64,000 bases of DNA from Nocardia africana NBRC 100379. GTDB taxonomy: Bacteria > Actinomycetota > Actinomycetes > Mycobacteriales > Mycobacteriaceae. Positions 24,614 through 32,333 of the stretch are shown here, piece by piece. A model generated the notes under the pieces. The model worked only from the letters and a program-made list of their open reading frames with translations, ran no database searches and was not told where the DNA came from. The stretch's first letter is position 1; every line of letters begins with the position of its first letter. The position numbers and the translations under genes were made by a program. The DNA is taken from the NCBI RefSeq assembly GCF_001612635.1, contig NZ_BDAV01000006.1, forward strand, positions 558,001 to 622,000, written 5' to 3'.

Positions 24614-26305
24614 TCAGGTCGGCGTACCGACCGCAGCCGACAACACCCCGCCCTGGTGGTCTCCGGGCATCGGCATCCCGGGCGCCGAATCCGCCTGGTG
24701 GTCGGGGGCGGTGGCCTCGATACCGCGCGGATGCTGGAATTCGGTGAATGTGCCGAATTCACCGGCCTTTCCGGACATCGTGTCCATCTTGTCGGAGTCC
24801 AGCTTCTGCAGATTGCCGTCGATGATCGCTTCGATACTTCCGTCGGTGCCGGAACCGAACACCACGAGTATCGCGGTGGCCTTCTCCCAGACGACGACGT
24901 CGCCGGTCATCAGCTGGCTCGGATCGACGTGATCGCCGATCTGCTTGTTGTCGGTCCACTTCGCGGTCGTCTTCTCGTAGGCCTTCTGCGCGTCGGTACC
25001 GCCGTGATTGCCGAACGCCGCGTCCAGCGCCTGGGCCACGATGACCGAAACCTTCTGTGTGCGCCCGTCGGGGAACGGATATTCGACCGTGCCGTCGGCA
25101 CCGGGGGTCCGTCCCGGCGGTACCGCGCCGGCCTGCTGGGTCTGCGAGGAAGACGCTCCCTTCGGCGCCGCATCGGACTGCGCGGTCGCGGAGGCGGGCG
25201 ACGCCGCCGGTTGGGTCTGCTGCGGAGTCGTGGATGCCGGTTGCGCCGAGACCACGGGCTGTTGCGGATACGCAGGCTGCAAGCCGCCGTTGCGACCGTT
25301 GAGGCCCTGGTCCTGCATCTGGCGCATCATCTGCATCTGCGCGAGCATCGGCAGCATCTGACTCATCATGTCGCCCATACCTCCCATGCCGCCCATGCCC
25401 GAACCCATTCCCGAACCGAGAGGGCTCATTCCGGCATCCGGCGAGGTCATACCGGCGGGCGTCGCCGAGATCGGACTCGCGCTCCCGGTCGAGCCGGTGC
25501 CGAGTCCGCTGGGATCCGACGCGGAATTCGAGCCGTTGGACAAACCGTCGGTGAGCGAACCGCCGGTACCTGTCTGGCCGGCTCCGGCGCCGTCGAGGCC
25601 GAAATTGAGCGGGGTGTAGGAGCCGTCGCCGCCGTTGCTGCCCTGCTGGCCGAGCAGGTTGGGGTCGTACGTGGTCCCACCACCGCCACCGCCGCCGCCA
25701 CTGGCAAGCTGCTGCTGGAGCGACTTGTTCTGATTCTTCAACGCTTCGACCTCCGCGGTGAGCTTCTTGACTTCGTCGGTTTGCCCGTTGACGTCGCTCC
25801 CGTCCTTGTCCAGCTGGTTGTGAGCCTTGGTCATCGTGTCCGTGCCCGCGTTGAGCCCCTCGGTAACGTAGGTCATGATGTGCTCGTCCTCCGTCATATT
25901 GCCCTGGGGAGGCTGAGCCGCAGCAATGCCGAGGGTGTCGATGAGATCCTTGAGTTTGTCCTGGAATTCATCGCCATGTTTGCCGGCCTCTTTGACGAAC
26001 TTCGCGACGTTCTCATCGGCCGTTTCCAGACCGTCGTAGGCGTTCCGCAGTTTGATGGCGACCTCACCGTAGGAGGCGAACAAGTCCGAAGTCGCCAACA
26101 CCGATTGCGTGACCTGCGGGATGGGCGGCTTGTCCGGCGGCGCGATGGTGTCGCGGGAACCGAAAGCCTTCCAATGCTTTTCGAAGGTGTCCTTGTAGTC
26201 CCCGTCCAGCCAGTCCTCGATCACCGGCGAAATCGAGAGACTCTTCGGCCACACGCCCTCGCGATACTGATCGGGCACCAGAAGGTTCGGCATCTCCTTG
26301 CTCAT
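24614..26305 (-). CDS. Helical and coiled-coil protein with Gly-rich middle, candidate ESX substrate
   Basis: A 563-residue protein I do not recognise by name. Residues about 60-190 are helical; RNAYDGLETADENV includes a YxxxE motif (YDGLE). A short coiled coil follows (KKLTAEVEALKNQNKSLQQQ) and then a Gly tract. The middle is Gly/Ser/Met/Gln-rich. A separate C-terminal domain of about 110 residues (from VEYPFPDGRTQKVSVIVAQA, then GDVVVWEKATAILVVFGSGT) looks like a small alpha/beta fold reminiscent of the papain-like NlpC fold but without a catalytic Cys. Its start overlaps the upstream gene by 4 nt. The EspA/EspE-like layout suggests a secreted or surface protein. Confidence 0.72.
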   Translation of the reverse strand: MSKEMPNLLVPDQYREGVWPKSLSISPVIEDWLDGDYKDTFEKHWKAFGSRDTIAPPDKPPIPQVTQSVLATSDLFASYGEVAIKLRNAYDGLETADENVAKFVKEAGKHGDEFQDKLKDLIDTLGIAAAQPPQGNMTEDEHIMTYVTEGLNAGTDTMTKAHNQLDKDGSDVNGQTDEVKKLTAEVEALKNQNKSLQQQLASGGGGGGGGTTYDPNLLGQQGSNGGDGSYTPLNFGLDGAGAGQTGTGGSLTDGLSNGSNSASDPSGLGTGSTGSASPISATPAGMTSPDAGMSPLGSGMGSGMGGMGGMGDMMSQMLPMLAQMQMMRQMQDQGLNGRNGGLQPAYPQQPVVSAQPASTTPQQTQPAASPASATAQSDAAPKGASSSQTQQAGAVPPGRTPGADGTVEYPFPDGRTQKVSVIVAQALDAAFGNHGGTDAQKAYEKTTAKWTDNKQIGDHVDPSQLMTGDVVVWEKATAILVVFGSGTDGSIEAIIDGNLQKLDSDKMDTMSGKAGEFGTFTEFQHPRGIEATAPDHQADSAPGMPMPGDHQGGVLSAAVGTPT

Positions 26306-26826
26306 GCACCGATCACCGCGTCGCTACCGCCGGTCCCGGCTCCCGCGTACCGGTTCTCCTTACCGGCCGGGCGAGTGGGAAGAACTTTCGGTATCGCTTG
26401 CTTGTCACTGCCACCGGACCAATCGGCACCCTGAGCCCAGCTCGCCCCGAATCCGCCGATTCCACGCCCGGCGGCCCGGCCGAAGGATCTGCCCACGCCC
26501 TTGGTACCTCTGCCGACAGCTGCGGTGGCCGCCTTGCCAGGGATCTTTCCGGCCACCGTGAGCATGAGTTTGCCGGCGGCCTTGCCGGCGAGTTTGTCGC
26601 CGACCAGTCCGCCCACCTTCGCGAGTCCTTTTCCGAGGAACTTCCCGCCTGGGATCGCCGCCGTCACGCCGTCGATCAAGCCTTCCTGCAGCGCCTCTTT
26701 CATGCTCTTCCCGTCGGCCAGGGCCAGACCGGCCCCCAGAAGACCGCCGGCAACCGGGCCCCACCCCGGAATCATGGACACCGCACCGACCGCGACGTCG
26801 CCCCAGTCCATCCCCAGAAAGCCCAT
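26302..26826 (-). CDS. Gly/Ala/Lys-rich amphipathic protein, first gene of the accessory operon
   Basis: A protein of about 174 residues starting MGFLGMDWGDVAVG. A hydrophobic Gly-zipper-like stretch (GAVSMIPGWGPVAGGLLGAG, about 10-32) is followed by repeated Gly-Lys segments (GGKFLGKGLAKVGGLVGDK, then GKAAGKLMLTVAGKIPGKA). This pattern is seen in membrane-active proteins and in holin- or toxin-type segments, but I do not recognise a family. ATG 26826 is chosen because AGGTAG lies about 9 nt upstream; an upstream ATG at 26856 lacks this. Its stop overlaps the next gene by 4 nt. It could be a substrate that acts on membranes. Confidence 0.65.
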   Translation of the reverse strand: MGFLGMDWGDVAVGAVSMIPGWGPVAGGLLGAGLALADGKSMKEALQEGLIDGVTAAIPGGKFLGKGLAKVGGLVGDKLAGKAAGKLMLTVAGKIPGKAATAAVGRGTKGVGRSFGRAAGRGIGGFGASWAQGADWSGGSDKQAIPKVLPTRPAGKENRYAGAGTGGSDAVIGA

Positions 26827-27208
26827 GTGTCTACCTATTCGATCCGGGGCCGCCACACATGCGCAGCACGAACAATATTTCCGGTGCCCCGGCGAAGCGT
26901 CCGCCCCCGGACCCCGGCATGTCCCCTGTGTTCACTGTCGGACAACCTCCGATCGCGAGTTCCGGGCTCAGGGCCGACATCGATACACAGCATCGAAACG
27001 CTCCGGCACGGAGCGATACTCGACCTACTCATTGTTAGCGATTCCCAGCAGTGGGAATTCCTGTTCATCACCGCACCAGTCAGGATGATTCAGGAGGATC
27101 CGGGCGGGTCGGAGGAGTGTGCACAATGTCGAATCTCCGCAGCGGAACGCCGCCGATCGAGATGTACCGCAATGGTTTCCGGCGTCGCATGCCACGAAGT
27201 GAGCCGCG
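26827..27208. promoter_or_regulatory. Divergent intergenic region of 382 bp
   Basis: Lies between the accessory operon (minus) and the transglycosylase genes (plus). It contains palindrome site 5 and a -10-like AACAAT for the minus direction. The leader toward 26826 would be about 200 nt. I see no convincing small gene in it and no clear promoter for the plus-strand gene. Confidence 0.55.
27028..27057 (-). promoter_or_regulatory. TTCCC-N6-GGGAA palindrome with ACAATGAG downstream element (site 5)
   Basis: TTCCC AGCAGT GGGAA at 27042-27057, arms extended to ATTCCC/GGGAAT. On the minus strand GGGAA is followed after six bases by ACAATGAG, the same spacing as in sites 3 and 4. This orients it toward the operon starting at 26826. 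Confidence 0.72.
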
Positions 27209-28693
27209 ATGACGAGCGCCGAAGTCTGGCAGGCCACCGAACCGGCCGATACGCAGGAAGCGCCCGCATCCGACATCGGGGCCGAGGCAGCGGATACCGG
27301 TAGGACGACGCCCTGGAGCAAGCCCGCCAGGCGGGGCCGCGGGGTTTCCGGCGCGCCGATTCCCGGTAGCCCGGCACCGTCGCACACCACGGCGACGTCC
27401 GATACCGCGGCGCCGGTCTCGGCCTCCGCGGCATCGAACTCACCGTGGGCGGCCACCCGGCCGACACCCGACCGTCCGGCGACCATTACTCCCGCATCGG
27501 CGGCGAATTCCGCTGCGCCGACCGCGAATTCCGCCGCGGCGCCGGCGGTGACCAACTCCGCCGGGCCGGCGGCGCCCGCGGCCGGCTCGGGCCTCGTGAC
27601 ACACCGGCCTACAACGGCGACAGCCGACACCGGCGCCGACGACGGCCCGATGTCCGATCCCAGCGCCCTCACCGCGGCGATGATGCCCGCCATGAGCATG
27701 TTGCCCGTGCTCGCCTCCGCCCTCGCCGGCCTCGGTAAGGGAAAGGGCTCGGGGGCACAGCAATCCGGTTCCGGCAACGGGGCCGGCGCCACCACCGGCG
27801 CGCTGACCCCGGAGGCCCAGCAGGCCCTCGACGCGCTGCGGAAACTCAAGGAGACCTACGGCGACGAAAGCAAGACACCGACCACTCCCGACAGCGGCTC
27901 CGGGACCGGACGCCTCGACACCGCTACGGCCACGAAGTACGCCGGCACGGGGAAGACGGCGGCGCAGATCCGCGCACACCAGATGTTCCAGCGCACCGCC
28001 GCGACGGCGTTCAATACCCTCGACAACGACCTCGTCGACTACATGCGCCGCCATGCGGGAAAGCACATCCTCGACAAGAAGGCCGTCACCCAGCTCCTGC
28101 GCGATGTCGATACCGCGCTGGCCCAGCTCGGATCGGCGGCCTACACCAGGACCGGACAGCTGCAGGTCCACCGGATTCTCACCAAGGCCCTCGAACAGGC
28201 CACTCGCATCGTCGGCGGTGGCAGTGCGAATTCGAAGGACGCAGCGGCCGAAATCAACCGCCTCACCAAGCAATACATGTACAACCTCGCCGGACAGCAG
28301 CTTTCGCCGTCGGGCGGATCGGGCACGACGGTCGGCGGCACCGTGGGGCAGTGGATCCAGCAGGCGCTGGGAGTTCTGTCCGCCGCCGGAATCGATACGA
28401 GCCGAATAGATTCGGAGGCGATCGCGATCATCATCCAGCACGAATCGGGTGGTAATCCGTCTGCCACCAACAATTGGGACAGCAACGCCGCGAACGGAAC
28501 TCCGTCGATCGGCCTGATGCAGACCATCGGCCCGACCTTCAATTCCTACGCGTTGCCCGGCCACCGCAACATCTACGACCCGGTCGACAATATCGTCGCG
28601 GGAGTCCGGTACGCGATCTCTCGGTACGGCTCGGTCAGCAACGTGCCGGGTGTGGTCGCCGTCCGTAACGGGCAGCCCTATCGGGGCTACTGA
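27209..28693 (+). CDS. DUF4226-like protein with C-terminal SLT lytic transglycosylase domain
   Basis: A 494-residue protein. The N-terminus MTSAEVWQATEPADTQEA, with TPWSKPARRGR near residue 35, has a counterpart in the 29896 gene. A Pro/Ala/Ser-rich linker follows, then a helical domain at about 245-365 (QMFQRTAATAFNTLDNDLVD, KKAVTQLLRDVDTALAQLG, ANSKDAAAEINRLTKQYMYN) that I take to be DUF4226. A goose-lysozyme/SLT-type domain lies at about 385-494 with catalytic Glu in IIIQHESGGNP, then GLMQTIGPTFNSYALPG and DNIVAGVRYAISRYG. It would cut glycan strands of the wall. There is no signal peptide. Rv3896c next to ESX-2 is a plausible relative. Confidence 0.82.
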   Translation: MTSAEVWQATEPADTQEAPASDIGAEAADTGRTTPWSKPARRGRGVSGAPIPGSPAPSHTTATSDTAAPVSASAASNSPWAATRPTPDRPATITPASAANSAAPTANSAAAPAVTNSAGPAAPAAGSGLVTHRPTTATADTGADDGPMSDPSALTAAMMPAMSMLPVLASALAGLGKGKGSGAQQSGSGNGAGATTGALTPEAQQALDALRKLKETYGDESKTPTTPDSGSGTGRLDTATATKYAGTGKTAAQIRAHQMFQRTAATAFNTLDNDLVDYMRRHAGKHILDKKAVTQLLRDVDTALAQLGSAAYTRTGQLQVHRILTKALEQATRIVGGGSANSKDAAAEINRLTKQYMYNLAGQQLSPSGGSGTTVGGTVGQWIQQALGVLSAAGIDTSRIDSEAIAIIIQHESGGNPSATNNWDSNAANGTPSIGLMQTIGPTFNSYALPGHRNIYDPVDNIVAGVRYAISRYGSVSNVPGVVAVRNGQPYRGY

Positions 28694-29883
28694 TGGCCGG
28701 GACGCGAGATTCGGCCGAACCACCGGAGGGCGCCGGACCCCAGACCGGAATCGCCACGTCCGAACCCCGGTCGCGCCCGAGCCGATCTCCGGCACCGGCA
28801 CCCGCGAGACCCCGAGGCGGTCTGCCCTCGGCGCTGCCGGGCACCGGGGCGGCCACCGCGACCGCGCCGAGCTCACCGGCGCTCTCCGCGGCCGCTCCGT
28901 CCGCGAGCATCGCGCCGGCCGCGTCCCTCGCCGGCGGTTCGGATATCGCGATGCTGGCCGGGGCTGCCGCCCCACTGGCGATGGCCGCGATGAGCACCTT
29001 GAACTCGATAGCCGGCCACTTCGGCGAGGGCGTCCCGACCGCGGAGACCGGCGGGTCACCGGCACCACCGACCCTCACCGATACGGGCGCTCCGACCGGT
29101 CCCATCGCCTGGGACAGCGGTGCTGGTGCACAGTATTCGACTGTGCGGCAGGCACATTCAGCGGAGTCGGGCGCGATGGGCGAGGTGAATACCGAGCTGC
29201 GCCGCATTCTCGGAGGCACGGTCGAGGACACCCTCGCGGGTCGGGCGGCGATGGCCGCGATCATCGCCGAGACCGACGCCGCGCTGACCGCGCTCGGCAA
29301 GGTCGGCACCGGTGCCACCGCGCAGCGCCAAGTGGTCGCTGCCCTGGATGCCGCCCTGCAGCGCGCCGGTTCGGTCCTGCGCGGCGGGCAGGCGCAGTCG
29401 GCCGTCAGCGCGGACCAGATCAACGCACTGGCCGCACGCTATATCCGGGATTCCGGTGGCGGCCGTCCGACCTCGATGTATCGAGCGGCCGGAGCGAGCG
29501 GCGGGCCCCCGGGCACGCGGCCGGCGGGGGCGGTCGGCCAATGGATCGATCAGGCGATGCAGATTCTGCGTCAGAACGGATACGACACCAGCCGGATCGA
29601 TCCGGCCGATATCGCCACCATCATTGCGCACGAATCCGCCGGGAATCCGCACGCGATCAACAATTGGGACAGCAATGCGGCAGCCGGAACGCCGTCCAAG
29701 GGTCTGATGCAGACCATCGACCCGACCTTCGACGCGTATGCCCTTCCGGGACACCGGGATATCTGGAATCCGGTCGACAATATCATCGCCGGTGTGCGGT
29801 ACGCGATCCATCGCTACGGATCGGTGGATCGGGTACCGGGCATCGTCGGCATGCATCGAGGGACCGGCTACGTCGGGTACTGA
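28693..29883 (+). CDS. SLT lytic transglycosylase with helical N-terminal domain
   Basis: A 396-residue protein that shares its first base with the stop of the previous gene (TGATG), so the pair is translationally coupled. Residues 1-150 are Pro/Ala-rich with one hydrophobic patch (AMLAGAAAPLAMAAMSTLNS). A helical region at about 165-260 matches the layout of the upstream protein. The SLT domain is at about 280-396: TIIAHESAGNP with the catalytic Glu, GLMQTIDPTFDAYALPG, and DNIIAGVRYAIHRYG. The catalytic domains of the two neighbours are close to each other, which suggests a tandem duplication with a diverged front half. Confidence 0.82.
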   Translation: MAGTRDSAEPPEGAGPQTGIATSEPRSRPSRSPAPAPARPRGGLPSALPGTGAATATAPSSPALSAAAPSASIAPAASLAGGSDIAMLAGAAAPLAMAAMSTLNSIAGHFGEGVPTAETGGSPAPPTLTDTGAPTGPIAWDSGAGAQYSTVRQAHSAESGAMGEVNTELRRILGGTVEDTLAGRAAMAAIIAETDAALTALGKVGTGATAQRQVVAALDAALQRAGSVLRGGQAQSAVSADQINALAARYIRDSGGGRPTSMYRAAGASGGPPGTRPAGAVGQWIDQAMQILRQNGYDTSRIDPADIATIIAHESAGNPHAINNWDSNAAAGTPSKGLMQTIDPTFDAYALPGHRDIWNPVDNIIAGVRYAIHRYGSVDRVPGIVGMHRGTGYVGY

Positions 29884-29895
29884 GTACCGCGCCCC

Positions 29896-31386
29896 TCAGC
29901 TCGCCCAGCGACTCGCGTGATAACTCCTGGGCAGATTGACCACTCGCACCACGGCTCCGGTATGCGGCGCCTCGATGCACTGGCCGTTGCCGATGTACAT
30001 CATGACGTGACCGGGATTGCCGTTGTTGAACTCCGAATCCGGGAAGATCAGATCACCGGGCTGGATGGCGTTCGGGGCAACCTTCGGCAGCTCGCGGTAC
30101 TGCGCCGAGGCGACCCGCGGAATCTGCACACCCGCGGCCCGGGCCGCGTACTGCGTCAAGCCGGAGCAGTCGAACGAATTGGGCCCTTCCGCGCCCCAGA
30201 CGTAGGGATCGCCCTGCTGCTGCAGAGCCACCTGGACGGCCCTCTGCGCCGCCGACGATGCGGTTGTCCCGGCCGGCTGGGTGTATTGGCGGCCGGCCAG
30301 GTTGTACATGTATTGCGTGGTGAGGCGGTTGATTTCGGCTGCGGCCTCCTTGGAGTTCGCGCTGCCGCCGCTGACGATGCGGGTGGCCTTCTCGAGGGCC
30401 TTGGTGAGGATGTCGTGCACCTTCATCTGCCCGGCCTTGGTGTAGGCCGCCGAGCCCAGTTCGGCCAACTCGGTGTCGACGTCACGCAGCAGCTGTGTGA
30501 CGGCGTTCTTGTCGAGTTTGTGCTTGCCGGCGAGGCGGCGCATGTAGTTGACCAGGTCGTTGTCGAGCGTGTTGAACGCCGTGGCCGCATTGCGCTGGAA
30601 CAGCTGATGTGCCTTGATCTGCGCGGCGGTCTTCCCGCTGCCGGCGCTGCTGCCGGACCCGGTACCGGTGTCGAGTTGTCTTCCACCGCCGCCGCTGTCG
30701 GGAGTGGTGGGGTCCTTGCCCTCGTCGCCGTAGGTCTTCTTGAGTTTGTGCAGCGCGTCGAGCGCCTGCTGGGCCTCGGGTGTGAGCGTGCCGTTCGAGC
30801 CGGATTGCTGTGCGCCCGAACCATTTCCGCCGCCGCCCTTACCGAGCCCGGACAGCGCCGAAGCGAGCATGGGCAGCATGCTCATGCCCATCATCGCGGC
30901 CGGCAGGATCGACATCATCGTGTCCGGATCCAGCGGTCCGCCACCGCCGTCGTGCCCGTCCTCGCCTCGCCCGGCCCCGCGCTGCGGCTGAACGGCACCA
31001 GCACCGGTACCGGGCGTGGCCGCTTGTACCGGGCCACCGGTACCCACGGTCGAGGCCCCTACACCCGAGGGGATCGATCCGGACGACGCCGGCGGCGCGG
31101 CGGGCGGGGCAGCGGGAGGTGCGGGCGCCGACGGCGCAGCGGGAGGTGGAGCGGCGGGTGTTCCCTGCCCCGCCGGGGCCGCCTGCTTGCTCGGATCTCC
31201 TTGCGCCCCACCCGGTCCGGGAACAGACGGTGCCGACGCACCCGATCCCCCCGGCTTCCGGTGCCCCGGCTTGGTCCACGGCGTACCCGGACTCGGCGGA
31301 TTATCACCGTCCTGTTCTGTTTCGGCGTTCGGGTCCGGTTCCGGAACCGGGTCGAGGCCGGTATGCCACACTTCCGCACTGGTCAT
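29896..31386 (-). CDS. DUF4226-like protein with C-terminal NlpC/P60 endopeptidase domain
   Basis: A 496-residue protein, last gene of the T4SS-like operon. N-terminus MTSAEVWHTGLDPVPEPDPN with TPWTKPGHRK, matching the 27209 protein on the other strand; then a Pro/Ala/Gly-rich linker, one hydrophobic patch (IMSILPAAMMGMSMLPMLAS) and the same helical domain (QLFQRNAATAFNTLDNDLVN, KNAVTQLLRDVDTELAELG). The C-terminal 115 residues are NlpC/P60: GDPYVWGAEGPNSFDCSGLT with the catalytic Cys, IQPGDLIFPDS, GHVMMYIGNG with the catalytic His. It thus has the same body as the SLT protein but a different cutting domain. A VirB1/TcpG-like role in opening the wall for the apparatus is likely. Confidence 0.85.
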   Translation of the reverse strand: MTSAEVWHTGLDPVPEPDPNAETEQDGDNPPSPGTPWTKPGHRKPGGSGASAPSVPGPGGAQGDPSKQAAPAGQGTPAAPPPAAPSAPAPPAAPPAAPPASSGSIPSGVGASTVGTGGPVQAATPGTGAGAVQPQRGAGRGEDGHDGGGGPLDPDTMMSILPAAMMGMSMLPMLASALSGLGKGGGGNGSGAQQSGSNGTLTPEAQQALDALHKLKKTYGDEGKDPTTPDSGGGGRQLDTGTGSGSSAGSGKTAAQIKAHQLFQRNAATAFNTLDNDLVNYMRRLAGKHKLDKNAVTQLLRDVDTELAELGSAAYTKAGQMKVHDILTKALEKATRIVSGGSANSKEAAAEINRLTTQYMYNLAGRQYTQPAGTTASSAAQRAVQVALQQQGDPYVWGAEGPNSFDCSGLTQYAARAAGVQIPRVASAQYRELPKVAPNAIQPGDLIFPDSEFNNGNPGHVMMYIGNGQCIEAPHTGAVVRVVNLPRSYHASRWAS

Positions 31387-32246
31387 GATCCGCTCCCCAG
31401 GACCCGTTTCACTCGTACCCCGTCACCACTGGGCATGCCGGTCTCCAGCACGCCTCCTGATATCGGGTCGGCGGTGACCACCGCGGCCGGGCCGACCGCG
31501 ATACCCACCCTGGTCGGCGCGTGCGACCGATAGTCCCAGAAGACCAGGTCCCCGGCCGAGACCTGGTCCGCTTCCACCCGCTGCCCGCACAGGCCTTGGG
31601 CGGCAACGGTATCCGGAAGAACGACGACCGAGGAGACATCGGTCCCGGGGTTCTGCGCGGCCCGTCCGCAACCCGCGGCCGCCGGCGCGGGCTCGGCTCC
31701 CGCCCGCCCCGCGCTCGCGGTGGGGTCACCGGGCGCCGCGCCCAGCAGCCCACAGCGGCCCGTGGTCCACACCGCCGATGCCTGATAGATCACGTTCTTC
31801 ACCAGCGTGGCCGCCGCCATCGACTGTCCCACCTGCGCGAGCGCGACCTGACGGGCGCAGTCGACCGCGGCACCGGCATTGGTCACCCGCAGCGCCGGCA
31901 ATTGGTACGGCGCGGACCGCATCGCCGTCACACAATCACGCTCCCACCCCGACACCTCGGAATCGTCCGGGGCGATGGTGAGTTCGGCGAAGGGATTGGT
32001 GGTCGGAATGTCCGACGGCCGGATCGTCTCGGTCGTTCCGGTGTTCACACCGGTCTCGGTGGTGCTGTGCTCATCGGGTCCCAGCGCACTGTCGCACTGG
32101 TACCGGAAATCCGCCGAGGCCGCCGAGCCGGAGCTGTCGGTGGCGACCACCAGGACGGTGGCCAATCCGAACACTGCCGCCACCGCGAGCAGCCCCAGCC
32201 ATACCCACGCCGGGATCATCGCGAGGAGTATGTACCGACCCAGCAT
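31383..32246 (-). CDS. Membrane-anchored NlpC/P60-like protein with degenerate active site
   Basis: A 287-residue protein with an N-terminal membrane helix (about 13-36, WVWLGLLAVAAVFGLATVLV) and an extracytoplasmic C-terminal region. The end resembles the second half of an NlpC/P60 fold: QVSAGDLVFWDY, then TRVGIAVGPAAVVTADP. The usual catalytic His of the HVGIYVG strand is Arg here, and no D-C-S-G motif is present, only isolated Cys residues. Overlap of 4 nt with the active NlpC gene downstream suggests the two work together. It resembles the TcpG/Orf14 slot of Gram-positive conjugation operons, perhaps as a structural or regulatory relative. Confidence 0.7.
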   Translation of the reverse strand: MLGRYILLAMIPAWVWLGLLAVAAVFGLATVLVVATDSSGSAASADFRYQCDSALGPDEHSTTETGVNTGTTETIRPSDIPTTNPFAELTIAPDDSEVSGWERDCVTAMRSAPYQLPALRVTNAGAAVDCARQVALAQVGQSMAAATLVKNVIYQASAVWTTGRCGLLGAAPGDPTASAGRAGAEPAPAAAGCGRAAQNPGTDVSSVVVLPDTVAAQGLCGQRVEADQVSAGDLVFWDYRSHAPTRVGIAVGPAAVVTADPISGGVLETGMPSGDGVRVKRVLGSGS

Positions 32247-32333
32247 TGCTCACCTTCCGGCCTCGGTAGGACCGCAGCGGATAATTCGCGCCCCGCGGCC
32301 TCCTGAACTCTCGCCGTCGACCATCGCCCGCAC

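Noticed and set aside
27042..27057. GGGAA as a -35 element of a SigE/SigH-type promoter
   Set aside because: The expected -10 GTT at 16-18 bp is not consistently present across the six sites, and the symmetric TTCCC arm would be unexplained. The palindrome reading fits all copies better.
26835..27071. Possible 78-residue gene in the divergent intergenic region
   Set aside because: It spans the promoter palindrome, its composition is Arg/Ser-rich without pattern and no ribosome site is visible.
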